Of a stretch of 64,000 nt of DNA, positions 14,127-23,874 are shown piece by piece. The notes beneath the pieces were generated by a model. The model searched no databases, was not told the origin of the DNA, and saw only the letters and a program-made list of their open reading frames with translations. Numbering within the stretch: the first letter of the stretch is position 1; every line of letters begins with the position of its first letter. Source of the DNA: JAEUMG01 sp046349315 (GTDB taxonomy: Bacteria > Pseudomonadota > Alphaproteobacteria > Rhizobiales > Aestuariivirgaceae); NCBI GenBank assembly GCA_046349315.1, contig JAXMCQ010000003.1, positions 230,456 through 294,455 of the forward strand, given 5' to 3'. The translations under genes and the position numbers were made by a program.

Positions 14127-15119
14127 TCAGGCCGCTTCATTGCGCCGGATCAGGTGGTTTTCCCAGGCGAGCGCACTGGCGACGATTCCGTCGAGATCGT
14201 CATGCTTCGGTTTCCAGCCGAGGATCGAGCGCGCGCGGTCGGCCCCGGCGACGATCGCTGCCGGATCGCCCGCCCGCCGGCCGGTAAGCCTCAGGTCGAT
14301 CTTGCGGCCGGAGGCTCGCTCGACGGCCCGCGCGACCTCGAGCACCGAAAAACCGCGACCATATCCGCAGTTGAATATTCCGCTCTCACCCCCCGCACGA
14401 AGGTAGCGCAGGGCATCGAGATGCGCCGCCACGAGATCGCTCACATGGATATAGTCGCGGATGCAGGTTCCGTCGGGTGTGGGATAGTCGGTTCCGAAGA
14501 CATCGAGGTGATCGCGCTGGCCGAGCGCGGTTTGGCAGGCGACCTTGATGAGGTGCGTGGCCCGCGGCGTCGACTGCCCCGTCCGTCCCTTGGGATCGGC
14601 ACCGGCGACATTGAAATAACGCAAGGCGGCGAACTGCAGGCCGTGCGCAGCATGAGTGTCGCGCAGCATCCATTCGCTCATCAGTTTCGAGCGGCCGTAT
14701 GGCGACATCGGGTCGAGCACCGCGTCTTCGAAAACCGGGTTGACGGACGGGTTCCCATAGACGGCAGCGGTCGAGGAGAATACGAAGCGCGGAACTCCGG
14801 CAGCGACAGCAGCGGCGATCAGACTGCGGGTCTTGACCGTGTTGTTGAGATAATAGCCCAAGGGATCGGCAACCGATTCCGGCACGACGATCGATCCGGC
14901 AAAATGGATGACCGCATCGAACCTTTCTTCACGCAACAGCCGCGCGAGCAGCGCCTCATCACCGATATCCCCCTCGACAAGCCGGGCTTGCGGCGATATC
15001 GCCCACCAGAAACCGGTCGCCAGATTATCCAGCACGACGACGTCTTCGCCCGCGTCGATAAGGGCATAGACCATGTGGCTGCCGATATACCCGGCCCCGC
15101 CGGTGACCAAGATCGTCAT
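14127..15119 (-). CDS. galE: UDP-glucose 4-epimerase
   Basis: The protein has 330 residues. It is an extended short-chain dehydrogenase: NAD-binding VTGGAGYIGSH at the N-terminus, FSSTAAVYG with the catalytic Ser/Thr, and the YGRSK motif giving Tyr and Lys. RYFNVAGAD and DGTCIRDYIHVSDL are typical GalE signatures. It interconverts UDP-glucose and UDP-galactose for surface polysaccharides. It is divergent from galU across about 127 bp, so both may respond to shared control; together they supply UDP-hexoses. Confidence 0.95.
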   Translation of the reverse strand: MTILVTGGAGYIGSHMVYALIDAGEDVVVLDNLATGFWWAISPQARLVEGDIGDEALLARLLREERFDAVIHFAGSIVVPESVADPLGYYLNNTVKTRSLIAAAVAAGVPRFVFSSTAAVYGNPSVNPVFEDAVLDPMSPYGRSKLMSEWMLRDTHAAHGLQFAALRYFNVAGADPKGRTGQSTPRATHLIKVACQTALGQRDHLDVFGTDYPTPDGTCIRDYIHVSDLVAAHLDALRYLRAGGESGIFNCGYGRGFSVLEVARAVERASGRKIDLRLTGRRAGDPAAIVAGADRARSILGWKPKHDDLDGIVASALAWENHLIRRNEAA

Positions 15120-15246
15120 GTCATCAACTCCCGGGAACCAAGCCCACTCTCAATCGCTTTCCACGCCACGGTTTTTGGGCATACTGCCGAATATTCAGTT
15201 GCTGAGCGCCACACCATCCCCGGCGCCCTTAATGTGAGGTTAATTC

Positions 15247-16131
15247 ATGCGTCGCATCCGCAAGGCTGTATTCCCTGTGGCCGGACTTGGGACACGGTTC
15301 CTCCCGGCTACAAAAGCCATGCCAAAGGAAATGCTGACGATTGTCGATCGCCCTGTGATCCAGTTGGCGGTGGACGAGGCTCGCGAAGCCGGCATCGAGC
15401 ATATGATTTTCGTTACCGGACGCAACAAGGCAGTTATCGAGGACCATTTCGACCGACAATACGAACTGGAAGACACTCTTCGCAGGCGGAACAAGAAAGC
15501 CGAGCTTGAGTCGCTGGAGCGTGACTTGCCGCCCGCCGGCCAGACGAGTTTTACCCGCCAGCAGGAGCCTTTGGGCCTGGGCCATGCGGTGTGGTGTGCC
15601 CGCGAACTGGTCGGTAATGAGCCCTTCGCGCTTGTCCTCCCGGACATGCTGATCCATGGCAAGCCCGGCTGCCTCAGGCAGATGATGGACGTCTACGAGG
15701 CTCAGGGCGGCAATATCATCGCGGTTGAGGAAGTGCCGTGGGAACATGTCAGCCGCTATGGCGTAATCGGCGTCACTGAGACAAAGGGCAACGCCATGCG
15801 CATCGACCGCATGGTGGAAAAGCCGCCGCGCGACAAGGCACCGTCAAACCTCATCATCTCTGGCCGTTACATTCTGCAGCCCGAAATCTTCGCCAAGATC
15901 GAAGACCAGTCGCCGGGTGCGGGAGGTGAGATTCAGATCACCGATGCGATGATACGATTGCTTGCCGAGCAGTCTTTCTGGGCGCTCAAGTTCAACGGAA
16001 CGACCTATGACTGCGGCGACAAGGTCGGATTTCTGTCGGCCAACATCGCTTATGGAATTGAACGGCCCGACCTCGCACCGGCGCTAAGGCAGGCACTCAA
16101 GACGATCCTCGCGAAGAATGGCGGCCTCTAG
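15247..16131 (+). CDS. galU: UTP-glucose-1-phosphate uridylyltransferase
   Basis: The protein has 294 residues. The N-terminal nucleotidyltransferase signature is AVFPVAGLGTRFLPATKA, followed by EMLTIVDRPVIQ, GLGHAVWCARELVG and the Mg-binding Asp in LPDMLI. It makes UDP-glucose from UTP and glucose 1-phosphate. The open frame begins with ATG after a GAGG-type ribosome site (GTGAGG). The product feeds the GalE reaction encoded divergently. The 3' end faces the carbonic anhydrase gene with a 4-nt gap. Confidence 0.96.
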   Translation: MRRIRKAVFPVAGLGTRFLPATKAMPKEMLTIVDRPVIQLAVDEAREAGIEHMIFVTGRNKAVIEDHFDRQYELEDTLRRRNKKAELESLERDLPPAGQTSFTRQQEPLGLGHAVWCARELVGNEPFALVLPDMLIHGKPGCLRQMMDVYEAQGGNIIAVEEVPWEHVSRYGVIGVTETKGNAMRIDRMVEKPPRDKAPSNLIISGRYILQPEIFAKIEDQSPGAGGEIQITDAMIRLLAEQSFWALKFNGTTYDCGDKVGFLSANIAYGIERPDLAPALRQALKTILAKNGGL

Positions 16132-16135
16132 GTAC

Positions 16136-16756
16136 TCACTTGTCGGGGGCCGCAACCAGGTCGTAAGGCCCGCAAACCGTGACGTTGAGATCGTTCACAA
16201 GGCCGTTCGACAGCGAATAGACCCAGCCATGGACGCATATTTCCTGTCCGCGGGCCCAGGCTTCCTGGAGGAAGACATCTGACGCGACGTTCCTGACCTG
16301 CCGGATGACATTGAGCTCGCAAAGCCGGTTGAGCCGTGCCCGCTGATCTTCGCAGCGGCCAAGCTCTTCGCGATGCTCGTGATAGACCTCCCTGATGGGG
16401 TGCAGCCAGTGATCGACGAGCCCGCGACGGCGCCCGTCCACGGCTGCTGCAACGCCTCCGCAGCCATAATGGCCCACCACCATGATGTGCTTTACCTTAA
16501 GGACATCGACGGCGAATTGCAGGACCGAGAGGTAATTCGCATCCTGGGGCGGCGCCAGATTCGCGACATTGCGGTGGACGAAGAGTTCGCCCGGATCGAG
16601 ACCGACAATATCGTTCGCCGGAACCCGGCTGTCGGCGCAGCCAATCCATAGATATTCCGGCGCCTGCTGGCGTTCGAGCCGGCTGAAAAAACCCTTGTCG
16701 GCAGCGGTCTTGCGGGCCGCCCAGGCGCGGTTGTTGGCCTTCAGATGATCAAGCAT
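16136..16756 (-). CDS. can: Beta-class carbonic anhydrase
   Basis: The protein has 206 residues. Zinc ligands are visible: Cys40 and the Asp42/Arg44 dyad in CADSRVP, then His96 and Cys99 in GHYGCGG. It interconverts CO2 and bicarbonate in the cytosol, supplying bicarbonate for carboxylases. HRNVANLAPP and AVDVLKVKHIMVVGH are strong family blocks. Length fits the E. coli Can/YadF type. No clear partner gene is nearby. Confidence 0.95.
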   Translation of the reverse strand: MLDHLKANNRAWAARKTAADKGFFSRLERQQAPEYLWIGCADSRVPANDIVGLDPGELFVHRNVANLAPPQDANYLSVLQFAVDVLKVKHIMVVGHYGCGGVAAAVDGRRRGLVDHWLHPIREVYHEHREELGRCEDQRARLNRLCELNVIRQVRNVASDVFLQEAWARGQEICVHGWVYSLSNGLVNDLNVTVCGPYDLVAAPDK

Positions 16757-16806
16757 ATTCAGGCCTTAGCGCCTGTCGGCCCGCGCGACAAGGCGATTGC
16801 CGATGG

Positions 16807-18210
16807 CTAGTTTCTGATCTCCAGACCTATCGACACTTGATTCTCCGTATAGTCTGAATCCTTCAGATTGCTGTCGAACCAGGTGAAGTCATATTCCGCC
16901 TTCCATGCCAGCCAGCGGGTAATCTGCCAGGTGAGGCCAAGATTGGTATCGACTGTCGTATCGGTAACGTCGATACCCTGGGTATCCTGGTAACTTACGC
17001 CGACACCGGCTTGGAGCGTGAGATTTTCGCGGAAAGCATGCGTCATATCAAGATCGCCGGACCAGTTGCGGGTGCCGCTTGAATCGGGGTCCGTCGCCTC
17101 GTCGAGATAGGTTGCGGCGCTTAGCGTAACATCCGTCAGTTCGCTCGGCCGCCAGGTTATACGGCCAATGGGACCGAAGGCATCGATCGGATCGAGCGCT
17201 GGATCATCATAATCGCGCATGATGTAGATGAGCCCGAACTCGCCTGACCATATTGGCGATGGGTCGAAGCCGACGCCCACGGTCGCCGCATAGCCATCCG
17301 AACTGCGGCTCAAGCCGTTGCGATCCTCCTTCTTGTCGCGATAGCGCGGCAAGTAGGCGAGTTCCACGAACGGCCGCAAGTTCGGCGTCGGCGCATAGGT
17401 CGTCCGCCACGAGAGACCGAGTTCATAGTAATTCTGGTCGGTGTTGGAATCGACGACGTCGTTGGGCAGCGTCACATTGCCATAATATTCGCGCGAGACG
17501 CCTGTCTTAAGCCGCGTGGTGAAATCCCCGACGATCTGCTCGAGTGCGGCCGAACCGCCATAGAAAGACTCATCGCGCGTGCCGATGGCATCGTCGGGCA
17601 CGTTGACGGACGAAGCCGTGTCCTGTGTCAGGATATAGAATCCGGCGAGATCGATAGCCGTCGTGCGCCGCACTTCCAGATGCAGGTCGGCGCGCGCTTC
17701 GCCTTCTTGCGTGTCGTAGTCACTCTCGTCCTTGTAACGGACAAATTCACCACTGCCCTGCGCGGTGAACTTGTGGCGCGACCAGTCACTCTCGATATTG
17801 AATCTCGGCGCCAGCAAGAGGCCGATATCCGATTTCCGGTCTTTATTGGCCTGCCGGACGTTGTCAGTGAAATTGGCGCCCGTCTCGAGCGCGAAGAATG
17901 CCTTAAGCCCCCCAATCCGCCAGCCCAGCGGGGCGTATGGGTCATCCTCGGCGATGCGGCGCGGCGGCGGCGGGGGTAAGGGCTCGGTCGGCGAGATCTC
18001 CAGCGACGTCCGCGGCACCGTGTCATCGGGCGGCGGGATGTCCGCGATCTCGGCCTCAGAATTTGCGTCCGCGGCATCGTCGCCGGCGATCGAATCTTCC
18101 GCATCCCAGATCGTCGGACGCAGGCCGTCGGCCGATTGGGCATGGGCTTGCCCTGCCGCGAGCACGATCGCCGTGGCTGCGGTAACGAATGTGAGCCGCG
18201 GACATAGCAT
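16807..18210 (-). CDS. Outer-membrane beta-barrel protein (BBP2-like)
   Basis: The protein has 467 residues: signal peptide (cleaved after AHA, about residue 24), an acidic Pro-rich linker (about 25-90), then a barrel domain made of alternating amphipathic strands (for example FNIESDWSRHKFTAQGSG, ATYLDEATDPDSSGTRNW) and ending in an aromatic/charged last strand, QVSIGLEIRN. This pattern fits the putative outer-membrane barrel family found in alphaproteobacterial polysaccharide loci. It may be a porin or part of a surface polysaccharide apparatus. It is divergent from the kdsD/kpsF-type gene. Confidence 0.78.
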   Translation of the reverse strand: MLCPRLTFVTAATAIVLAAGQAHAQSADGLRPTIWDAEDSIAGDDAADANSEAEIADIPPPDDTVPRTSLEISPTEPLPPPPPRRIAEDDPYAPLGWRIGGLKAFFALETGANFTDNVRQANKDRKSDIGLLLAPRFNIESDWSRHKFTAQGSGEFVRYKDESDYDTQEGEARADLHLEVRRTTAIDLAGFYILTQDTASSVNVPDDAIGTRDESFYGGSAALEQIVGDFTTRLKTGVSREYYGNVTLPNDVVDSNTDQNYYELGLSWRTTYAPTPNLRPFVELAYLPRYRDKKEDRNGLSRSSDGYAATVGVGFDPSPIWSGEFGLIYIMRDYDDPALDPIDAFGPIGRITWRPSELTDVTLSAATYLDEATDPDSSGTRNWSGDLDMTHAFRENLTLQAGVGVSYQDTQGIDVTDTTVDTNLGLTWQITRWLAWKAEYDFTWFDSNLKDSDYTENQVSIGLEIRN

Positions 18211-18334
18211 GCGACGGGACGCTCCACTTCGCCCGCCAAGCTAACGAAAACATGGTTAATTCCGGGTTCATGACCTGTGCCGAAGCGTCGCTTCGGCCTT
18301 CCCTTTGCCGGTCAATCGGCCTAGTCCTTCGCCC

Positions 18335-19339
18335 ATGCGGGCACAGCGCACCACAGATAATCGGGCCGGCCACCAAGCTTGGCTGTCCTCGGTCCGGCGC
18401 GCCGTCGCGGTCGAGAGCGAGGGCGTGAAACAGCTCCTGGCGGCCCTTGACGGACCCCTGGGAAACGCCGTTTGCATGGCCATCGACGCGATCAAGCAGG
18501 CCCGCGGCCGCGTCATCCTCGCCGGCATCGGCAAGAGCGGTTACATCGCCCGCAAGATTGCCGCAACGCTCGCGTCCACCGGCACGCCCGCCATGTTCGT
18601 CCACCCGGCCGAGGCGAGCCATGGCGACCTCGGCATGATCACGGCCGATGATGTCGTGGTCATGGTGTCTAATTCCGGCGAGTCACTCGAACTGAAGGAC
18701 ATTCTCGCCTATTCGCGCCGCTTCGCGGTGCCGCTAATCGCCATAACCGCCAATCCGGGCGGCACGCTTGCCACCGAAGCCGACATCGTCCTCTTGATTC
18801 CGCAAGCGCCTGAGGCCTGCCCCATCGGGCTTGCGCCGACGACCTCCACACTTCTCCAACTGGCGCTGGGCGATGCCATTGCCGTCGCGCTTCTCGAAGA
18901 TAAGGGTTTCAACGCCAAGCAGTTCCGCACCTTCCATCCGGGCGGGCGGCTGGGGGCGGCGCTTACCCATCTCGACGCCATCATGCACAAGGAGCAGCGC
19001 CTGCCTTTGGTGCCACCCGCCACGCGCATGGCGGAAGCGCTCTTGGTCATGACCGAGAAAAGCTTCGGCTGCCTGGGCGTGACGGACGATTCCGGCCGTC
19101 TGATCGGCATTATCACGGATGGCGACTTGCGCCGTCACATGTCGAAGAACCTGATCGACTTGCCTGCGGGTGAAGTGATGACTCGTTCGCCCAAGACGAT
19201 GGCCCCCGATGCGCTTGCTTCCGAGGCGCTCGAAGTCTTGAACAGTGCCAAGATCACCAGCCTCTTCATCGTCGATGCGGAGGACCGGCCGATTGGCCTG
19301 ATCCACATTCACGATCTCTTGCGGCTTGGCGTGACTTAG
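18335..19339 (+). CDS. kdsD: D-arabinose 5-phosphate isomerase, SIS plus two CBS domains
   Basis: The protein has 334 residues from the ATG at 18335 (a TTG at 18305 is also in frame). The N-terminal SIS domain (about 40-185) contains GIGKSGYIARKIAATL and SNSGES; two CBS domains follow (about 205-330; MTRSPKTM, FIVDAEDRPIGLIHIHDLL). The enzyme isomerises ribulose 5-phosphate to arabinose 5-phosphate, the first step of Kdo synthesis for lipid A core or capsule, hence KdsD/KpsF. A hairpin at 18279-18297 precedes the gene. Its stop overlaps that of the convergent nfeD-like gene. Confidence 0.93.
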   Translation: MRAQRTTDNRAGHQAWLSSVRRAVAVESEGVKQLLAALDGPLGNAVCMAIDAIKQARGRVILAGIGKSGYIARKIAATLASTGTPAMFVHPAEASHGDLGMITADDVVVMVSNSGESLELKDILAYSRRFAVPLIAITANPGGTLATEADIVLLIPQAPEACPIGLAPTTSTLLQLALGDAIAVALLEDKGFNAKQFRTFHPGGRLGAALTHLDAIMHKEQRLPLVPPATRMAEALLVMTEKSFGCLGVTDDSGRLIGIITDGDLRRHMSKNLIDLPAGEVMTRSPKTMAPDALASEALEVLNSAKITSLFIVDAEDRPIGLIHIHDLLRLGVT

Positions 19340-19791
19340 TCCTTGTCGACGGGCTCGACGATGAACTGAAGCCCGTCCACCCGCGTAAGCCTGACCCAGC
19401 CGCCCTTTGGCGTATCCGCCCCCGACACCTGCCAGAGCGTGTCTTCGATCTTGACCCGTCCCTGCCCGTTCACGATCGGCTCATCGAGCACATAGCTGCG
19501 CCCGATATAGTTCAGCATGCGCCGGTTGAGATTGGGTTGATCGGTTTCGATCGCATTGCGGCGTTTGAGCCAGGGCTTGGCGATCATCACGAACACGACG
19601 GAGAGGATCGCCCATAATGCGATCTGCAATTGCCAGCCGATGTCGGCAAAGAAGACGATGATGCCGACGGCACCCGCCGCGATCGCAAGCCATATGAAGA
19701 AGATGCCCGGCGACGTTAGTTCGGCAAGGAGCAAAAGCCCGGCAACGATCCACCACGTCCATCCGCCGAGCGCTTCGAGAAAGTCGTTCAT
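19336..19791 (-). CDS. NfeD family membrane protein
   Basis: The protein has 151 residues from the ATG at 19791; a longer frame to 19911 overlaps the SPFH gene and is not used. It has three to four hydrophobic segments (WWIVAGLLLLAELTSPGIFF, LAIAAGAVGIIVFFA, LQIALWAILSVVFVMIA), then a soluble OB-fold domain (about 85-151; VLDEPIVNGQGRVKIEDTLW). Short NfeD proteins partner with SPFH/stomatin proteins in membrane microdomains. It starts 7 nt downstream of the SPFH stop, confirming that pairing. Confidence 0.9.
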   Translation of the reverse strand: MNDFLEALGGWTWWIVAGLLLLAELTSPGIFFIWLAIAAGAVGIIVFFADIGWQLQIALWAILSVVFVMIAKPWLKRRNAIETDQPNLNRRMLNYIGRSYVLDEPIVNGQGRVKIEDTLWQVSGADTPKGGWVRLTRVDGLQFIVEPVDKD

Positions 19792-19798
19792 GACGAAC

Positions 19799-20776
19799 TC
19801 ACGTCCGCGGGACAGGCGGAACGGTCTGCCCTGAGCGTCGCGGCGAGCTTCCCGGCGCATTGCCGCCAAAGGCTTCGCGTGCGATTTCCGCAATGCCGCC
19901 AATCGATCCAATGACGGAGGCCGCTTCCACCGGCAGCATCAAGATCTTCTGATTGGGCGACTGTGCAAGCGATTCCAGTGCTTTGATGTAGTTGTTCGCG
20001 ACGAAGTAATTGATCGCCTGGACATTGCCCGATGCGATGGCATCGCTCACCATCATCGTTGCCTTGGCTTCGGCCTCGGCCGCACGTTCGCGTGCTTCAG
20101 CATCGCGGAAGGCCGCCTCGCGGCGACCTTCGGCTTCGAGCACGGCCGACTGCTTCTCGCCCTCGGCTCTCAAGATCGCGGCTTGCCGCAAGCCCTCCGC
20201 TTCGAGGATCGCGGCACGCTTGTCGCGTTCCGCCTTCATCTGGCGCGCCATCGAGTCGACGAGATCGCGCGGCGGCGCGATGTCCTTGATGTCGATGCGG
20301 TTCACCTTTACGCCCCAGGCCATTGCCGCCTGGTCGACCACGCTCAACAAACGATGATTGATCTCGTCGCGTTGCGACAGAAGACTGTCGAGATCCATCG
20401 AGCCCATGACGGTTCTGATATTGGTCATCGTCAGGGTCAGGATGGCGTTTTCGAGATTGTTTACTTCATAGGCGGCCTTTGCCGCATCGACGACCTGGAA
20501 AAAGGCGATGCCATCCACTTTCACCATGGCATTGTCGCGCGTGATAACCTCCTGGCTCTCGACGTCGAGCACGCGCTCCATCATGTTCACCTTGTGACCG
20601 ATGCGATCGATGAACGGCACGATCAGCCCGAGGCCCGGTTCGAGGGTCCGGATGTAACGGCGGAACCGCTCGGCCGTGTAGTTGTAGCCTTGCGGTACCA
20701 TGCGGATGGCGCGCAGAAGGCCGAAGACGACGACCGCAACGAGCACCAATACAGCGACACCTGCGCCTTCGAACAT
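19799..20776 (-). CDS. SPFH/Band 7 (stomatin-like) membrane protein
   Basis: The protein has 325 residues from the ATG at 20776, chosen for its ribosome site (AAAGGGA, 6 nt spacing); an ATG at 20806 would add 10 residues. One N-terminal membrane helix (VAVLVLVAVVVFGLL) anchors a Band 7 domain (MVPQGYNYTAERFRR ... IDIKDIAPPRDLVDSMARQM), followed by an Ala/Glu/Arg-rich coiled coil (about 190-245) and a short C-terminal region. This is the QmcA/HflK-like type that oligomerises in the inner membrane with NfeD and is linked to quality control or microdomain organisation. Confidence 0.92.
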   Translation of the reverse strand: MFEGAGVAVLVLVAVVVFGLLRAIRMVPQGYNYTAERFRRYIRTLEPGLGLIVPFIDRIGHKVNMMERVLDVESQEVITRDNAMVKVDGIAFFQVVDAAKAAYEVNNLENAILTLTMTNIRTVMGSMDLDSLLSQRDEINHRLLSVVDQAAMAWGVKVNRIDIKDIAPPRDLVDSMARQMKAERDKRAAILEAEGLRQAAILRAEGEKQSAVLEAEGRREAAFRDAEARERAAEAEAKATMMVSDAIASGNVQAINYFVANNYIKALESLAQSPNQKILMLPVEAASVIGSIGGIAEIAREAFGGNAPGSSPRRSGQTVPPVPRT

Positions 20777-20859
20777 CGCCTGTCCCTTTATGATCGATTC
20801 GAGCATTTGCGCCTCTAGGTCAGCCTAACATGTATGGCTGAAAAGCCGAATCGCAAGCG

Positions 20860-21912
20860 CTAGCCCAACCAGCCGGCCAATTCCTGCCGGGCGAAGGCGG
20901 CGATCATGGTTATCGATTCGGCACTGTCGTTCAGGCACGGCACGAGAGAGAATTTCTCTCCCCCTCTCTCGAGAAATGTCTCCTTGAGCCCGATCCCGAC
21001 TTCTTCCAGTGTCTCGACACAGTCGGACGCAAAGCCTGGCGCGATCATGACCAATTTCTTAACGCCGGCCGCCGGCAGACCCTCGACCGTGTCCTGGGCA
21101 TAAGGCTTGAGCCACTCGGCTCTTCCGAACCGCGACTGGAAGACAAGCTTGAACCTATCGGGCGAAATGCCGAGCGCCTCGCGCAACAGCCGCGCCGTCT
21201 TCTGGCAGTGACAGTGATAAGGATCGCCGGCGAGGAAATAGCTTTCCGGCAAGCCGTGGAAGGATGCGAGTATCAAGTCTGGTTCCCAGCCAAGACCCCC
21301 GAGATGCATCTTCACACTTTCTGCAAGCGCATCGATATAAGCCGGATGATCGAAATAAGGCGGCACGGTGCGAAGAGTCGGCTGCCAACGCATCGCTTTG
21401 AGTGCGTCCGCGGCGGCATCGATCGCTGTGGCCGTCGTACTTGCGCTGTACTGGGGATAGAGCGGAAACAGCAGAATGCGGTCGCAGCCTTGCGCTTTCA
21501 GCGCTTCGAGGCGCTCCCCAACCGGCGGCAGTCCATAGCGCATGCCCCAATCGACAATGATCTCCGGCACATCACGAAAAGAAGCCGCCGTCTTCTCCGC
21601 TTGCGAGCGCGTGATCGTTTTCAACGGCGATTCATTGCGCTCCTTGTTCCAGATTTTCGCATAGGCATGACCGCTGCGCGTCGGACGTATCGTCAGAATG
21701 ATGCCATTAAGGATGACCCACCATAACACCGGGTTCGTCTCGATAACCCGCCGGTCCGACAGGAACTCCTTGAGATAGCGCCGCATCGACCAATAGTCGG
21801 TGGCCTCCGGCGTGCCGAGATTGATCAGCAAAATGCCGATCTTGCCGACAGCAATCTCGGGGTGACCTTGAGGCCTGCGCGCGCCGTCGTCTGTGGTCGC
21901 TCCCACGGGCAT
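20860..21912 (-). CDS. hemH: Ferrochelatase
   Basis: The protein has 350 residues. It inserts Fe(II) into protoporphyrin IX as the last step of heme synthesis, at the inner face of the membrane. Visible: KIGILLINLGTPEA at the start; YPQYSASTTATAID; the catalytic His of LASFHGLPESYFLAGDP; YHCHCQKTARLL; and the conserved C-terminal Glu region (IAPGFASDCVETLEEVGI). Length is typical. Upstream of and in the same direction as the SPFH gene, with about 80 bp between. Confidence 0.95.
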   Translation of the reverse strand: MPVGATTDDGARRPQGHPEIAVGKIGILLINLGTPEATDYWSMRRYLKEFLSDRRVIETNPVLWWVILNGIILTIRPTRSGHAYAKIWNKERNESPLKTITRSQAEKTAASFRDVPEIIVDWGMRYGLPPVGERLEALKAQGCDRILLFPLYPQYSASTTATAIDAAADALKAMRWQPTLRTVPPYFDHPAYIDALAESVKMHLGGLGWEPDLILASFHGLPESYFLAGDPYHCHCQKTARLLREALGISPDRFKLVFQSRFGRAEWLKPYAQDTVEGLPAAGVKKLVMIAPGFASDCVETLEEVGIGLKETFLERGGEKFSLVPCLNDSAESITMIAAFARQELAGWLG

Positions 21913-22024
21913 ATCCTAGCATTCCTTCGACTGACTCAATTTCGCCCAGCGAGTAGGCCAAAATTAACCAAGCTGCCAGCCGAAATCGATGTTTTAAGCG
22001 GAGTTCAAGAGCCGGATTGGTAAA

Positions 22025-23869
22025 TTGTCGGACGATAGTTTTCTACGGAATTTCGGCGGAATGATTGCCACCGTGGCTTCAGAGTCTTCCCTCCGCGATC
22101 GACCGCAGGAGCCTCCTCGGCCTGCGGCGCTCACGGATTTGGATGAAGGCGATGTTCCGGCCGAAATCGACGCCGGCCGCTTCCGCGCCGGCCAGATCGA
22201 GTCCATTCTTCGCCATATCCCGAGCCTGACGATCGCCAACTTGCTCTCGGCCGGCGTGCTTTTGTGGCTCGCCTGGGATAGCGGTCAGCGCGCGACGATA
22301 CAGGCCTGGGCTGTCGCGATCGCGATCCTCAGCCTATGGGTATTCGGCTATTGGGCGATAGCCCGGCAAAACCGCCCGTCAAGCCTCGGCACCGACGCGC
22401 TGCGAACGGTTGAGTTCTATGCCTGCCTCTTCGGCGTGACATGGGCAGCACTTCCGGCGGCGTCATTCGTCATGGCGTCGGCCGATTTGCGCATCGTGCT
22501 TTACGCCGTGACGATCGCGGCCGCCGGGACGGGAACATTGGCGATGGCCCGAGTTCCTTCGGCCGCCGTGATTTTTTCCGGCATGGTCTGCAGTGCCCTG
22601 TCGGTCACGGCACTGCGCATTGCCGACGTCACCGGCCTCGTCCTTGCAGCAATGACTTTGATCTTCATGGCGCTATCGATCGGAATCATCTTGTCGATGC
22701 ATCGCACTGCCGTCGGGCGCGCGCTAGGCAAGAGCGAACTGGGTCGCCAGCGCGAGATCATCTCGCTTCTTCTAAAGGACACCGAGCGCGAGCCGGGCGA
22801 CTGGCTGTGGCAGACCGATCGCCAAGGGCGCCTCGTCTTTGCATCCGACCGTCTCGCCAAAATCGTCGGTCGTCCCGCTGACGCACTTGTCGGGCAGACA
22901 TTGCGATCTCTCGCGGGTGCCAATCCACAAGATTTGGGCTGGCCGGATTTTGCCGATGCGCTGGCGCGGCATGCCATGATCCGTTCGATTGAGGTTTCCA
23001 CAAAGGGCGATGCTCCCGGCTGCTGGCAACTCACCGCCCGCCCGCGCTATGGCGAGGCCGGCGAATTTCTTGGCTTTCACGGGGTCGGTCGCGATATCTC
23101 CGACGAGAGACGCTCGAGAGACGAACTCGTCCAGGCAAAGGAAGAGGCGGAACGGCTGAGCCAGGCCAAAACCCGCTTCCTTGCGGTGATGAGTCACGAA
23201 CTCAAGACGCCACTCAATTCGATCATCGGATTCTCCGAGATCATGGCCGAAGCGCGCGAAGGCCCCATCGGCACGCCCGTCTACTCCGACTATGCAGGGA
23301 TGATTCACGCCAGCAGCCTGCAATTGCGTGACATCATCGACGACGTTCTCGAAATTTCGCGCATCGAGAACGGTACGATCAAGATCGTCGATCGCCAGGC
23401 GGATGCCATGGAGCTTGTCGAAGTCGCAGTCAATCGATGCCACGCGGCCGCCGAACAACGCAACATTGCAATCGGCGTGCAGCGGGCGCCCAAAGCGCAG
23501 ATTCGCGGCGACACAATGCGGATCCAGCGGGTCCTCGCTAATCTCCTCGCCAATGCGATCAAGTTCTCCAAGACAGGTAACAAGGTCTCGGTCGAGGTCG
23601 AGCATTCCGATGATGAGGGACTCGCATTCGTGGTGCGGGATACAGGCATCGGCATAGCGCCAGACGACATGGCCCGGGTGTTCGAGCCATTCGTACAGGC
23701 CGACGACACGGCGGCCAGGCGCTTCGGCGGCATGGGCCTTGGTCTTGCGATCTCGCGCAAGATTGCCAGGCTGCATGGTGGCGATATAGTGCTGGAAAGC
23801 GAGGCCGGCGTCGGAACCATTGCACGGTTCACGCTGCCGCCTGAACGCGTAACCTGGACCGAGGCCTAA
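22025..23869 (+). CDS. Membrane sensor histidine kinase with PAS domain (PdhS/PleC-like)
   Basis: The protein has 614 residues from a TTG at 22025; an ATG at 22061 is an alternative. A soluble head is followed by about six membrane helices (about 65-230), a PAS domain (about 255-360; WLWQTDRQGRLVFASDRLAKIVGR), a HisKA dimerisation domain with phospho-acceptor His391 (MSHELKTPLNSIIGFSEIM), and a HATPase domain with N box (NLLANAIKFS), G1 (DTGIGI), F (FEPFVQ) and G2 (GMGLGLAIS). The H box resembles the PleC/DivJ/PdhS kinases that control DivK and the cell cycle in alphaproteobacteria. The partner regulator is not in the window. It precedes the agmatinase-like gene by 5 nt. Confidence 0.9.
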   Translation: MSDDSFLRNFGGMIATVASESSLRDRPQEPPRPAALTDLDEGDVPAEIDAGRFRAGQIESILRHIPSLTIANLLSAGVLLWLAWDSGQRATIQAWAVAIAILSLWVFGYWAIARQNRPSSLGTDALRTVEFYACLFGVTWAALPAASFVMASADLRIVLYAVTIAAAGTGTLAMARVPSAAVIFSGMVCSALSVTALRIADVTGLVLAAMTLIFMALSIGIILSMHRTAVGRALGKSELGRQREIISLLLKDTEREPGDWLWQTDRQGRLVFASDRLAKIVGRPADALVGQTLRSLAGANPQDLGWPDFADALARHAMIRSIEVSTKGDAPGCWQLTARPRYGEAGEFLGFHGVGRDISDERRSRDELVQAKEEAERLSQAKTRFLAVMSHELKTPLNSIIGFSEIMAEAREGPIGTPVYSDYAGMIHASSLQLRDIIDDVLEISRIENGTIKIVDRQADAMELVEVAVNRCHAAAEQRNIAIGVQRAPKAQIRGDTMRIQRVLANLLANAIKFSKTGNKVSVEVEHSDDEGLAFVVRDTGIGIAPDDMARVFEPFVQADDTAARRFGGMGLGLAISRKIARLHGGDIVLESEAGVGTIARFTLPPERVTWTEA

Positions 23870-23874
23870 ACTTC

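Noticed and set aside
14067..15509. 480-codon plus-strand open frame
   Set aside because: It is antisense to galE and runs into galU; composition is Arg/Asp-rich as usual for the opposite strand of GC-rich genes.
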